NCBI RefSeq assembly: GCF_024298965.1
Contig: NZ_CP085193.1
Coordinates: 4,154,001-4,218,000, forward strand
Origin: Streptomyces rapamycinicus NRRL 5491
Lineage (GTDB): Bacteria > Actinomycetota > Actinomycetes > Streptomycetales > Streptomycetaceae
DNA: 64,000 nucleotides
Direction of reading: 5' to 3'
A model generated the notes under the pieces. It had not been told where the DNA came from. It searched no databases and was given only the letters and a program-made list of their open reading frames with translations. The first letter of the stretch is position 1. Every line of letters begins with the position of its first letter. Of the stretch, positions 8,481 to 18,586 are shown one piece after another. The translations under genes and the position numbers were made by a program.

Positions 8481-9743
8481 ATGGCATGCGCATCTGCGGG
8501 CCCCCGGCGGAGGGTGGCGGTGCCGGCCGCCGTCGTCGCGGTGGTCCTGGTGGTCTTGTCGCCCGCTCAGACCGTTCCCGCGCAGGGGGCGCAGGGGGTC
8601 CAGGCCACCGGCGGGGCGGGGGCCCAAGGCCGTATCGCGGCGGACCACGGCTATATCGTCGCCCTGAAGCGGGGCCCGGAAGCGCCCGCGGCGGCGTCCG
8701 GGGCGGGCCGGGCGCTGATCGAGCGGTACGGGGCGCGGGTGCGCCGGGTCTACCGCACCGCGCTCAACGGCTATGCGGTACGGGCGAACGCGGTACAGGC
8801 CGGGCGGCTGGCAGCCGATCCGCGCATCGCCTCGGTGACCCGGGACGAGCGGGTGTCGCTGCGCTGGTCCCGGGCGCGGTTACCGGCCCCGCCGCGCGGC
8901 CGGGCGCGGCCGCCGTGGGGTCTGGACCGGATCGACCAGCCGGACCGGCGGCTGGACGGGGCGTACACCGCGCCCCGCGGCGGCGGGCGCGGCACCACGA
9001 TCTACGTGATCGACTCCGGGGTCCGCACCTCCCATGAGGACTTCGGCGGCCGGGCCCGCTCCGGCTGGGACTTCGTGGACGACGATCCGGTGGCCGAGGA
9101 CGGCAACGGCCATGGCACCCATGTGGCCGCCACGGCGGCGGGCACCCGCTACGGCGTGGCGAAGGAGGCCACGATCGTGGCCGTACGGGTGCTGGACGAC
9201 CGGGGCGAGGGCACCATCGCGCAGGTGCTGGCCGGAATGGACTGGGTGCTGCGACACGCCAGGCGGCCCGCGGTGGTCAATCTGAGTCTGGGCTCGGCGG
9301 CCGCCACTCCGCTGCCCGAGTGGGACGCGGCGGTGCGGGCGGGGATCGCCGCCGGTCTGGTCTTCACCGTGGCGGCGGGCAACCAGGACCGGCCCGCCGC
9401 CTCGTTCTCGCCGGGCCGGGTGCCGGGGGCGCTCACGGTGGGCGCGACCGACCGCGCCGACCGGCGCTCGGGTTTCTCCAACTGGGGCCCGGGAGTTGAC
9501 CTGTTCGCGCCCGGGGACCGGATCGTCTCGGCGTCCAACGCGGGCGATACGGCGGCCAGGACGCTCTCTGGTACGTCGATGGCGGCCCCGCATGTCGCGG
9601 GTGCCGCCGCGCTGTATCTGACCGGCCATCGCTTCGCGACTCCGGCCCAGGTCGGGGCGGCGCTGACGGCCGGGGCGAGCAAGGGCCGGGTGCGCGGCGC
9701 GGGCCCGGGGTCGCCGAACCGTCTGCTGCGGGTGGCCAACTGA
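8481..9743 (+). CDS. secreted S8 subtilisin-like serine peptidase with a TTA codon
   Basis: 420 residues from the ATG at 8481, preceded by GGGGAGGGG. Order: signal or anchor segment (residues 10-32, RRRVAVPAAVVAVVLVVLS), I9-type propeptide (YIVALKRGPE to VTRDERVSL), then the S8 domain. The triad is D178 (VIDSGVRTSHEDF), H211 (GNGHGTHVAA) and S366 (SGTSMAAPHVAG); the oxyanion Asn is in AAGNQD. Family enzymes of this proteinase K type are extracellular. Codon 134 (bases 8880-8882, in WSRARLP) is TTA, so translation should depend on the bldA tRNA and be delayed to development. It ends before a hairpin at 9773. Confidence 0.92.
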   Translation: MACASAGPRRRVAVPAAVVAVVLVVLSPAQTVPAQGAQGVQATGGAGAQGRIAADHGYIVALKRGPEAPAAASGAGRALIERYGARVRRVYRTALNGYAVRANAVQAGRLAADPRIASVTRDERVSLRWSRARLPAPPRGRARPPWGLDRIDQPDRRLDGAYTAPRGGGRGTTIYVIDSGVRTSHEDFGGRARSGWDFVDDDPVAEDGNGHGTHVAATAAGTRYGVAKEATIVAVRVLDDRGEGTIAQVLAGMDWVLRHARRPAVVNLSLGSAAATPLPEWDAAVRAGIAAGLVFTVAAGNQDRPAASFSPGRVPGALTVGATDRADRRSGFSNWGPGVDLFAPGDRIVSASNAGDTAARTLSGTSMAAPHVAGAAALYLTGHRFATPAQVGAALTAGASKGRVRGAGPGSPNRLLRVAN

Positions 9744-9772
9744 CGTAACCACAGAACGCGTCGAGTGGACGG

Positions 9773-9790
9773 CCCCGCCTACGGGCGGGG
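9773..9790. terminator. short GC hairpin after the subtilase gene
   Basis: CCCCGCC (9773-9779), loop TACG, GGCGGGG (9784-9790), 29 bases after the stop codon. Typical GC-rich streptomycete terminator without a T-tract. Confidence 0.6.
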
Positions 9791-9932
9791 TCGATTCATG
9801 TACCCGGCGTTACGAACCGGTAGTTAACGGGAACCCGGATTGTCTCCCCGTTCCGTAGGGGAAGGCTTTCCACGCGCGCCCCCCATGGCCGACCCCATCC
9901 GCCCACCAGAGTGAACGCGGACAGGAGCTGTC

Positions 9933-12013
9933 ATGCCCGCAACCCAACGCCCGGCGGTAAAACCGATACAAAGGACAAAAGCCGCCCCCGCGTCTCCATC
10001 CGCACTGCCGTCAGGTGATCCTATGATCGGTCGCATTCCCATTCTGGATATCCGCCCGCTGATCGACTGCGGCCGCCGCCCCGCCAAGGCGGTGGTGGAC
10101 GAGACCTTCGAGGTCAGTGCCACCGTGTTCCGGGAAGGTCATGACGCGGTCAACGCCAATGTGGTCCTCCGGGATCCGTCCGGCCGCTCCGGCCCCTGGA
10201 CCCCGATGCGTGAACTCACCCCCGGCACCGACCGCTGGGGCGCCGAGGTCACCCCCGGCGCGCCCGGCCGCTGGACGTACACGGTCGAGGCGTGGAGCGA
10301 TCCGATCGCCACCTGGCGCCAGCACGCCCGCATCAAGGTCCCGGCCGGGATCGACACCGACCTGGTCCTGGAGGAGGGGGCCCGGCTGCATGAACGGGCC
10401 GCGGCCGGAGTGCCCAAGAACGACGGCCGGGAGGCGGTGCTGGCGGCCGTCGACGGGCTGCGCGACGAGCGCCGCCCGGTGGCCGACCGGCTCGCCGCCG
10501 CCCTCGCGCCCGATGTGACCGAGGCCCTCGACCGCCACCCGCTGCGGGAGTTGGTCAGCTCCTCGCGCCCCATGCCGCTCCAGGTGGACCGGGAGCGCGC
10601 GCTGTTCGGCTCCTGGTACGAGCTCTTCCCGCGCTCGGAGGGCGCCAAGGTGTCCGAGGGGCGGCGGCCGGTCAGCGGCACCCTGCGCACCGCCGCCGAG
10701 CGGCTGCCCGCGATCGCCGCCGCGGGCTTCGACGTGGTCTATCTGCCGCCGATCCACCCCATCGGCACCGCCTTCCGCAAGGGCCCCAACAACACGCTCT
10801 CCGCGGGCCCCTTCGACGTGGGCTCGCCCTGGGCCATCGGCTCGGCCGACGGCGGCCATGACGCGATCCACCCCGACCTCGGCACCTTCGAGGACTTCGG
10901 CCACTTCGTGGCGCGCGCCCGGGAGCTGCGCATGGAGGTGGCGCTGGACTTCGCGCTCCAGTGCTCCCCGGACCACCCCTGGGTCTCCCAGCACCCCGAG
11001 TGGTTCCACCGGCGCGCCGACGGCACCATCGCGTACGCCGAGAACCCGCCCAAGAAGTACCAGGACATCTATCCGCTCGCCTTCGACCGGGACTTCCGCG
11101 GCCTGGTGCGGGAGACCGAGCGGGTGCTGCGCTTCTGGATGGCGCACGGGGTGCGGATCTTCCGGGTGGACAATCCGCACACCAAGCCGGTGGTCTTCTG
11201 GGAGAAGGTGCTCGGCGACATCCACCGCTCCGACCCCGATGTCCTCTTCCTCTCCGAGGCGTTCACCCGCCCGGCGATGCTGAACGCCCTGGGCGCGGTC
11301 GGCTTCCACCAGTCGTACACCTACTTCACCTGGCGGAACACCAAGCAGGAGCTCACCGACTACCTCACCGAGCTGTCGGGGGACGCGGCCGCCTGGATGC
11401 GGCCCAACTTCTTCGTCAACACCCCCGACATCCTGCACGCCTACCTCCAGGAGGGCGGCCGCCCCGCCTTCGAGGTGCGGGCCGTGCTCGCCGCCACCCT
11501 CTCCCCCGCCTGGGGCGTCTACGCGGGCTACGAGCTGTGCGAGTCCACCCCGGTGCGGCAGGGCGGCGAGGAGTACCTGGACTCGGAGAAGTACCAGCTG
11601 CGGCCGCGCGACTGGGCGGCGGCCGAGCGCGAGGGAAGAACGATCACCCCGCTGCTGGCCCGGCTGAACCGGGTGCGCCGCCGCCATCCCGCCCTGCGCC
11701 GGCTGCGCAACCTCAGATTCCACCACGCCGACAACGATTCCGTCATCGTCTACTCCAAGCGCGCGGGCGACTCGTGTGTGGTCACGGTCGTCAACCTCGA
11801 CCCTCACCACACCCAGGAGGCGACGGTCTCGTTGAACATGCCGGAACTCGGCCTCGAGTGGCATGAGTCCGTCCCGGTGCGCGACGAGCTCACCGGCGAG
11901 ACCTATCACTGGGGCAGGGACAACTATGTGCGCCTGGAGCCGGGGCGGGATTTGGCTCCGGCGCATGTGCTGTCCCTGCGACCGTCCTCACCGATCGGAG
12001 GGTCACCCACAAC

Positions 12014-12017
<4 letters not shown>
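9933..12017 (+). CDS. glgE: alpha-1,4-glucan:maltose-1-phosphate maltosyltransferase GlgE
   Basis: 694 residues; ATG at 9933 with AGGAG upstream, and the N-terminus MPATQRPAV resembles other streptomycete GlgE proteins. An alternative start is ATG 10023 ([12 protein letters not shown]). GH13_3 enzyme that transfers maltosyl units from maltose-1-phosphate to glucan ends. Domains: N-terminal beta domain (dimer interface, residues 30-125), insert, then the (beta/alpha)8 barrel. The nucleophile is D413 in [12 protein letters not shown] and the acid/base is E442 in [23 protein letters not shown] is the family's substrate-loop signature. Its stop overlaps the treS start (ATGA), so the two are translationally coupled. 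Confidence 0.97.
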
Positions 12018-13759
<1,742 letters not shown>

Positions 13760-13795
13760 GCGATGCTTTCCCCTACCCGCCCCTTCCCGAACCAT

Positions 13796-13931
13796 GGGGC
13801 TCCGCCCCTGGACCCCGGACGCCCTTCGGGCGTGTCCTCAATCTCCCCCAGCTACCGCTGGGAGGTGCCCCCTGACGGGCTGAAAATCAGCCCCTCCGGC
13901 GATTGAGGAGCGGGGTCTGGGGCGGAGCCCC
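13796..13931. repeat. nested inverted-repeat intergenic element (136 bp)
   Basis: The outer arms GGGGCTCCGCCCCTGGACCC and the complement of GGGTCTGGGGCGGAGCCCC pair with one bulge. Inside them TCCTCAAT pairs with ATTGAGGA, and the centre holds GGCTGAAAATCAGCC, itself a hairpin. Two other small stems (CGCCCTTCGGGCG and CCCAGCTACCGCTGGG) sit in the left half. The layout fits a dispersed, non-coding streptomycete intergenic palindrome family; no second copy was seen in this window. It may end treS transcription. Confidence 0.75.
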
Positions 13932-14018
13932 AGTTGAGGGAAGGGGCGGGCAGGGGAACAGCCCGCCGCAGGCGCCAAGGCCGCCATCCGGTTTCGGCCG
14001 GGCCCGGCCTTCGCTCGT

Positions 14019-14054
14019 CCGTACGCGTCCATCTCGGGCGCGTACGGGCGTTTT
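14019..14054 (+). terminator. hairpin with T-tract between treS and maltokinase
   Basis: CCGTACGCG (14019-14027) pairs with CGCGTACGG (14039-14047), followed by GCGTTTT. Together with the repeat element at 13796 it separates glgE-treS from the maltokinase gene, so the latter likely has its own promoter in 14055-14233. No further gene is visible in this 474-base gap. Confidence 0.65.
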
Positions 14055-14233
14055 CGACCCCCCGTCATGGGCACTCTGTACTCACACCGTCACCGGCGGG
14101 CCCGATGGCGTTCACCGGGCTCGCCGTACGGACGATCCTCGCCCGACACGTCCCGCACCGTCGCACAGTCAATGCCGCAATCCGGGACACTTTGCCCTGA
14201 TCTGTCGTGTGCCCGGGGAAAGGACGCGACGCC

Positions 14234-15772
14234 ATGCCGGAAGCTCCGCTCTCCCGGGGGGCACACCACCCGCCGACCGCCGTACCGCGGGACCAGCCCC
14301 CACCGGCCGCGGCCCGCACCGCCGGGGCCGCGGGCCCGCCCGGGCTGCTCACCTCGCTCGCGCCGCTGCTCGCCGAGTGGCTGCCCCGGCAGCGCTGGTT
14401 CGCGGGCAAGGGCCGCCCCGTCAGCGGCTTCGCGCTGGTCTCCGCGACCGAGCTGCTGCCGTGGCGGGCGAGCGGCGGCACGCCCGGGCTGCTCCATCTG
14501 CTGGTCCGCGCCCAGCAGCCGGAGCCGCCCGGCCACCGGCACGGCTTCGGCTGCGGCCACCGGCGCGGGGCGGCGGCCAGCGACTGCTACCAGTTGCTGC
14601 TCGGGGCGCGCCCCGCCCTGCCGCCGCCGCTCGCCCCCGCGCTCATCGGCCGGCCCAGCGGCGGGCCGCTGGACGGGCAGACGGTGTACGAGGCGCTGGC
14701 CGACCCCCGGCTCACCACGCTGCTGCTGGAGCGGCTGCGGATGCCCGGACGGCTCGGTCCGCTGCGCTTCGTACGGGAGCCGTCCAGCGCCATCCCGTCC
14801 GCACTCGCGCCCCGGGTGATGACCGCGGAGCAGTCCAACTCCTCGGTGGTTTACGGCGATACGTTTATTCTCAAGCTCTTCCGGCGGGTCAGCCCCGGCA
14901 CCAACCCGGACCTCGAACTCCCCCTCGCGCTGGCCCGCACCGGCTGCCCCCGGGTGCCCGCGCCCGCCGCCTGGTTCGAGGCCGAGCCCCCGGCCGAGGG
15001 CGCCGGGCCACGGCCGGAGCCGTTCACCCTGGGGGTGCTCCAGCCCTTCCTGGCCGGTTCCCGGGACGGCTGGCAGCTGGCGCTGGACGCCCTGGCCGCC
15101 GACGGCGACTTCACCGGCGCCGCCCGCGCGCTGGGGCACGCGACCGCCGAGGTGCATCTGGCGATGGCCCGCGCACTGCCCATCTCCGTGCTGCGCCGCC
15201 CGCAGATCGAGCACCTCGCCGCCGCCATGAGCGAACGGCTCGACTCGGCCGCCGCCGCGGTGCCCGCCCTCCAGCCGTACCGCACCGCGCTGCACGGCGC
15301 GTACGAGGATCTGGCCGCGCTGGGGCGCGCGGGCCGCACCTGGGCGGCCCAGCGCATCCACGGCGATCTGCACCTGGGGCAGGCGCTGCGCACGGGAAAC
15401 GGCGGGGACGGAGGCGGCGGCGGGCGGTGGTCACTCATCGACTTCGAGGGCGAACCGTCCCGTCCGCTGGCCGAGCGGCGCCGCCCGCAGCCGCCGGTGC
15501 GCGACATCGCGGGCATGCTGCGGTCCTTCGACTACGCGGCGGCCGTGGGACGCCATGAGCACCCGCAGGTGTGGGCGGGCCGCACCCGCGCCGCGTACTG
15601 CGCGGGCTACGCGGAGGCGTCCGGCACCGATCCGCGCGCCGAACCGGAGCTGCTGCGCGCCCACGAGACCGACAAGGCCGTCTACGAGGTGCTCTACGAG
15701 GCGCGGCACCGCCCCGACTGGCTGTCCGTCCCGATGACGGCGATCCACCGCCTGGCCGCCACCCGCGCCTGA
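14234..15772 (+). CDS. mak: maltokinase (maltose 1-phosphate synthesis), Pep2/Mak
   Basis: 512 residues from the ATG at 14234; GGGGAAAGGA lies about ten bases upstream (a GTG at 14207 is also in frame). Cytosolic aminoglycoside-phosphotransferase-like kinase that makes maltose-1-phosphate for GlgE. The N-terminal cap domain contains WLPRQRWFAGKGRPV. The kinase lobes carry EQSNSSVVYGDTFILKLFRR (nucleotide-binding lysine), the catalytic loop IHGDLHLGQAL and the metal-binding SLIDFEGEP. Length and motif order agree with actinobacterial Mak. It lies between treS and glgB, completing the TreS-Mak-GlgE route. Confidence 0.95.
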   Translation: MPEAPLSRGAHHPPTAVPRDQPPPAAARTAGAAGPPGLLTSLAPLLAEWLPRQRWFAGKGRPVSGFALVSATELLPWRASGGTPGLLHLLVRAQQPEPPGHRHGFGCGHRRGAAASDCYQLLLGARPALPPPLAPALIGRPSGGPLDGQTVYEALADPRLTTLLLERLRMPGRLGPLRFVREPSSAIPSALAPRVMTAEQSNSSVVYGDTFILKLFRRVSPGTNPDLELPLALARTGCPRVPAPAAWFEAEPPAEGAGPRPEPFTLGVLQPFLAGSRDGWQLALDALAADGDFTGAARALGHATAEVHLAMARALPISVLRRPQIEHLAAAMSERLDSAAAAVPALQPYRTALHGAYEDLAALGRAGRTWAAQRIHGDLHLGQALRTGNGGDGGGGGRWSLIDFEGEPSRPLAERRRPQPPVRDIAGMLRSFDYAAAVGRHEHPQVWAGRTRAAYCAGYAEASGTDPRAEPELLRAHETDKAVYEVLYEARHRPDWLSVPMTAIHRLAATRA

Positions 15773-15792
15773 CCCCGGGGCCGGGGTCGCCC

Positions 15793-15811
15793 CCGGCCGG
15801 ATCCCGGCCGG
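15793..15811. repeat. GC palindrome in the mak-glgB gap
   Basis: CCGGCCGG (15793-15800), spacer ATC, CCGGCCGG (15804-15811). It starts 20 bases after the mak stop and may be a weak terminator or RNA stabiliser in the 162-base spacer before glgB. Confidence 0.5.
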
Positions 15812-15934
15812 GAGGGGCCCGGGGCCCCGGCTCCCCCGGACCGCGGCCCCACCGCCCCGCTCCTTCCCCCGCCGCTCCGATTCCCGCTTCCGACCGTTCC
15901 GTCCGACCCCCGACACCCCCGGGAGGACCACCCC

Positions 15935-18547
15935 GTGACCGCACGACCGCCGTCCGGCCAGTACCCGTCCGACGAGGGACCGGGCCACGCGCCCGCCGCC
16001 ACCGGCGCCCCAACCGGCCCGGCGGTCCCGGCGACGTTCCTCCCCGCCCGCACCCCCACACGGACCGGACCCGCCACCGCCCACCGGGACGAATCCGCCC
16101 GGCCGGGCGGGAGCGCGGACCGCTCGGCGCCGACCACGTCCCCCGAACCCGCCGACGGGCCCCGGCCGAGCCGCGCGGCCCGGGTGTCCTACGGTTCGCC
16201 GCCCGTGCCCCGTGCGCCCCGCGCGGGCGAGGAGCGGGAGGCGGAGGACGGCGGCGTGGAGGACGGCGGCGCGGGCGGGCCGTCGCGGGTGGCCGGGCGG
16301 CCCGTGGCCGGGGGTGGCGCGGGCCCCGACGATGTGGTGGAGGACGAGCGGGGGGTGCGGGCCGCGCCCGCGCTGGGGGACGAGGAGCGGCGGCGGCTGC
16401 TGGCCGGGGCGCATCACGATCCGCACGCGGTGCTCGGCGCCCACCCCGTGCCGGGCGGGGTGCTGTTCCGGGCCCTGCGCCCGTACGCCCGGTCGGTGAC
16501 CGTCGCCGCCGCCGGGCTGCGCGCCCGGCTGCGGGCCGAGGGGGACGGGCTGTTCTCCGGGGTGCTGCCGCTGCGGGAGGTCCCGGACTACCGGCTGCTG
16601 GTGGCGTACGAGGACGCCGAGCTGGAGCTGCACGACCCGTACCGCTTCCTGCCCGCCATCGGCGAGCTCGATCTGCACCTCATCGGCGAGGGCCGCCACG
16701 AGGAGCTGTGGCGGGCGCTCGGCGCACGGCCGATGACCCACCAGGGGGTGGCGGGCACCCGCTTCACCGTATGGGCGCCCAATGCCCTCGGGGTGCGGCT
16801 GACCGGCGACTTCACCTACTGGGACGGCACCGCGCTGCCGATGCGCTCGCTCGGCGGCAGCGGCGTGTGGGAGCTGTTCCTGCCCGGCGTCGGCGAGGGC
16901 GCGCTCTACAAGTTCGAGATCGCCCGGCCCGACGGCGGCCACTCGCTGCGCGCCGATCCGATGGCGCGGCGTACCGAGTGCCCGCCCGCCACCGCCTCCG
17001 TCGTCCACGCCTCGCACCACGCCTGGGGCGATGAGGCGTGGCTGGCGCGGCGGAAGAGCGGACGCGTCCATGAGCTGCCGTTCTCCGTCTACGAGGTGCA
17101 TCTGCCGTCCTGGCGGCCGGGGCTGACCTACCGGCAGCTCGCCGAGCAGCTCCCGGCGTACGTCAGGGACCTGGGCTTCACCCATGTCGAGCTGATGCCG
17201 GTGGCCGAGCACCCCTTCGGTGGCTCCTGGGGCTACCAGGTGACCGGCTTCTACGCGCCCACGGCCCGGCTCGGCACCCCCGACGACTTCAAGTACCTGG
17301 TGGACGCGTTGCACCGGGCGGGCATCGGGGTCATCGTGGACTGGGTGCCCGCGCACTTCCCGAAGGACGCCTGGGCGCTGGCGGAGTTCGACGGCCGTCC
17401 GCTGTACGAGCCCGCCGATCCGCTGCGGGCCGCGCACCCCGACTGGGGCACGCTGGAGTTCGACTACGGGCGCACGGAAGTGCGCAACTTCCTGGTGGCG
17501 AACGCGGTCTACTGGTGCGAGGAGTTCCACATCGACGGTCTGCGCGTGGACGCCGTCGCCTCCATGCTCTACCTCGACTACTCCCGCGAGCCGGGCCAGT
17601 GGACGCCCAACGCGCACGGCGGCCGGGAGAACCTGGACGCGGTCGCCTTCCTCCAGGAGATGAACGCGACCGTCTACCGCCGCTGTCCGGGCGTGGTCAC
17701 CATCGCCGAGGAGTCGACCGCGTGGGACGGGGTCACCCGCGCCACCCACCATGTGGGCCCCAGCGGCTTCGGCGGCCTCGGTTTCGGGCTGAAGTGGAAC
17801 ATGGGGTGGATGCACGACTCGCTGGCCTATCTCGCGCACGAGCCGGTGCACCGCGCCTATCACCACCACGAGATGACGTTCTCGATGGTGTACGCGTACA
17901 GCGAGAACTATGTGCTGCCGATCTCGCACGACGAGGTGGTGCACGGCAAGCGGGCCCTGGTGTCGAAGATGCCCGGCGACTGGTGGCAGCGGCGCGCCAC
18001 CCACCGCGCCTACCTCGGCTTCATGTGGGCCCACCCGGGCAAGCAACTGCTGTTCATGGGCCAGGAGTTCGCGCAGGGCGCCGAGTGGTCGGAGGCGCAC
18101 GGTCCGGACTGGTGGCTGCTGGACCCGTCGTACTCCGCCGAGCCCGACCACCGGGGCGTCCGCGATCTGGTCCGCGACCTCAACCAGGCCTACGCGGCCA
18201 CGCCCGCGCTGTGGCAGCGGGACACCGATCCCGAGGGCTTCTCCTGGGTGGAGGGCGACGCCCGCGAGGACAATGTCTTCGCCTTCCTCCGCTACGACGC
18301 CGAGGGCTCCCCGCTGCTGGCCATCAGCAACTTCTCCCCGGTGGTCCGCCATGAGTACCGCGTCGGGGCGCCGGATGCGGTGCCGGTGTGGCGCGAGGTG
18401 CTGAACACCGACGACCGGCGCTACGGCGGCGGTGGCGTGGTCAACGCCGAGCCGCTGAAGGCCGAGCCCACGGGGTGGCACGGCCGTCCGGCCTCCATCC
18501 TGCCGGTGCTGCCGCCGCTGGGGACGATCTGGCTGCGGCCCGCCTGA
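15935..18547 (+). CDS. glgB: 1,4-alpha-glucan branching enzyme GlgB
   Basis: 870 residues from a GTG with GGGAGGACC upstream. The first ~145 residues are a Pro/Ala/Gly-rich, probably disordered extension. Next come the N1 domain ([20 protein letters not shown]), the CBM48 N2 domain ([20 protein letters not shown]), and the GH13_9 barrel. The nucleophile is D539 ([16 protein letters not shown]) and the acid E592 ([10 protein letters not shown]); their 53-residue spacing equals that of E. coli GlgB. It introduces alpha-1,6 branches into the glucan elongated by GlgE. Last gene of the rightward glucan block; it converges on the AfsR-like gene. Confidence 0.97.
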   Translation: MTARPPSGQYPSDEGPGHAPAATGAPTGPAVPATFLPARTPTRTGPATAHRDESARPGGSADRSAPTTSPEPADGPRPSRAARVSYGSPPVPRAPRAGEEREAEDGGVEDGGAGGPSRVAGRPVAGGGAGPDDVVEDERGVRAAPALGDEERRRLLAGAHHDPHAVLGAHPVPGGVLFRALRPYARSVTVAAAGLRARLRAEGDGLFSGVLPLREVPDYRLLVAYEDAELELHDPYRFLPAIGELDLHLIGEGRHEELWRALGARPMTHQGVAGTRFTVWAPNALGVRLTGDFTYWDGTALPMRSLGGSGVWELFLPGVGEGALYKFEIARPDGGHSLRADPMARRTECPPATASVVHASHHAWGDEAWLARRKSGRVHELPFSVYEVHLPSWRPGLTYRQLAEQLPAYVRDLGFTHVELMPVAEHPFGGSWGYQVTGFYAPTARLGTPDDFKYLVDALHRAGIGVIVDWVPAHFPKDAWALAEFDGRPLYEPADPLRAAHPDWGTLEFDYGRTEVRNFLVANAVYWCEEFHIDGLRVDAVASMLYLDYSREPGQWTPNAHGGRENLDAVAFLQEMNATVYRRCPGVVTIAEESTAWDGVTRATHHVGPSGFGGLGFGLKWNMGWMHDSLAYLAHEPVHRAYHHHEMTFSMVYAYSENYVLPISHDEVVHGKRALVSKMPGDWWQRRATHRAYLGFMWAHPGKQLLFMGQEFAQGAEWSEAHGPDWWLLDPSYSAEPDHRGVRDLVRDLNQAYAATPALWQRDTDPEGFSWVEGDAREDNVFAFLRYDAEGSPLLAISNFSPVVRHEYRVGAPDAVPVWREVLNTDDRRYGGGGVVNAEPLKAEPTGWHGRPASILPVLPPLGTIWLRPA

Positions 18548-18586
18548 GCCGTACGTACACCCCCTGCTTCACGGCCTTACGCCCCG

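Noticed and set aside
6023..8482. 819-codon frame on the minus strand opposite the pectin-lyase, MmyB and subtilase region
   Set aside because: Spans several real genes and a terminator hairpin; composition is typical of a high-G+C shadow frame.
13796..13931. CRISPR-like or riboswitch interpretation of the nested repeats
   Set aside because: No equal-length spacers and no recognised aptamer; the structure is a nested palindrome.
15431..18481. 1016-codon minus-strand frame opposite maltokinase and glgB
   Set aside because: Covers two well-supported plus-strand genes with intact catalytic motifs; no recognisable protein.
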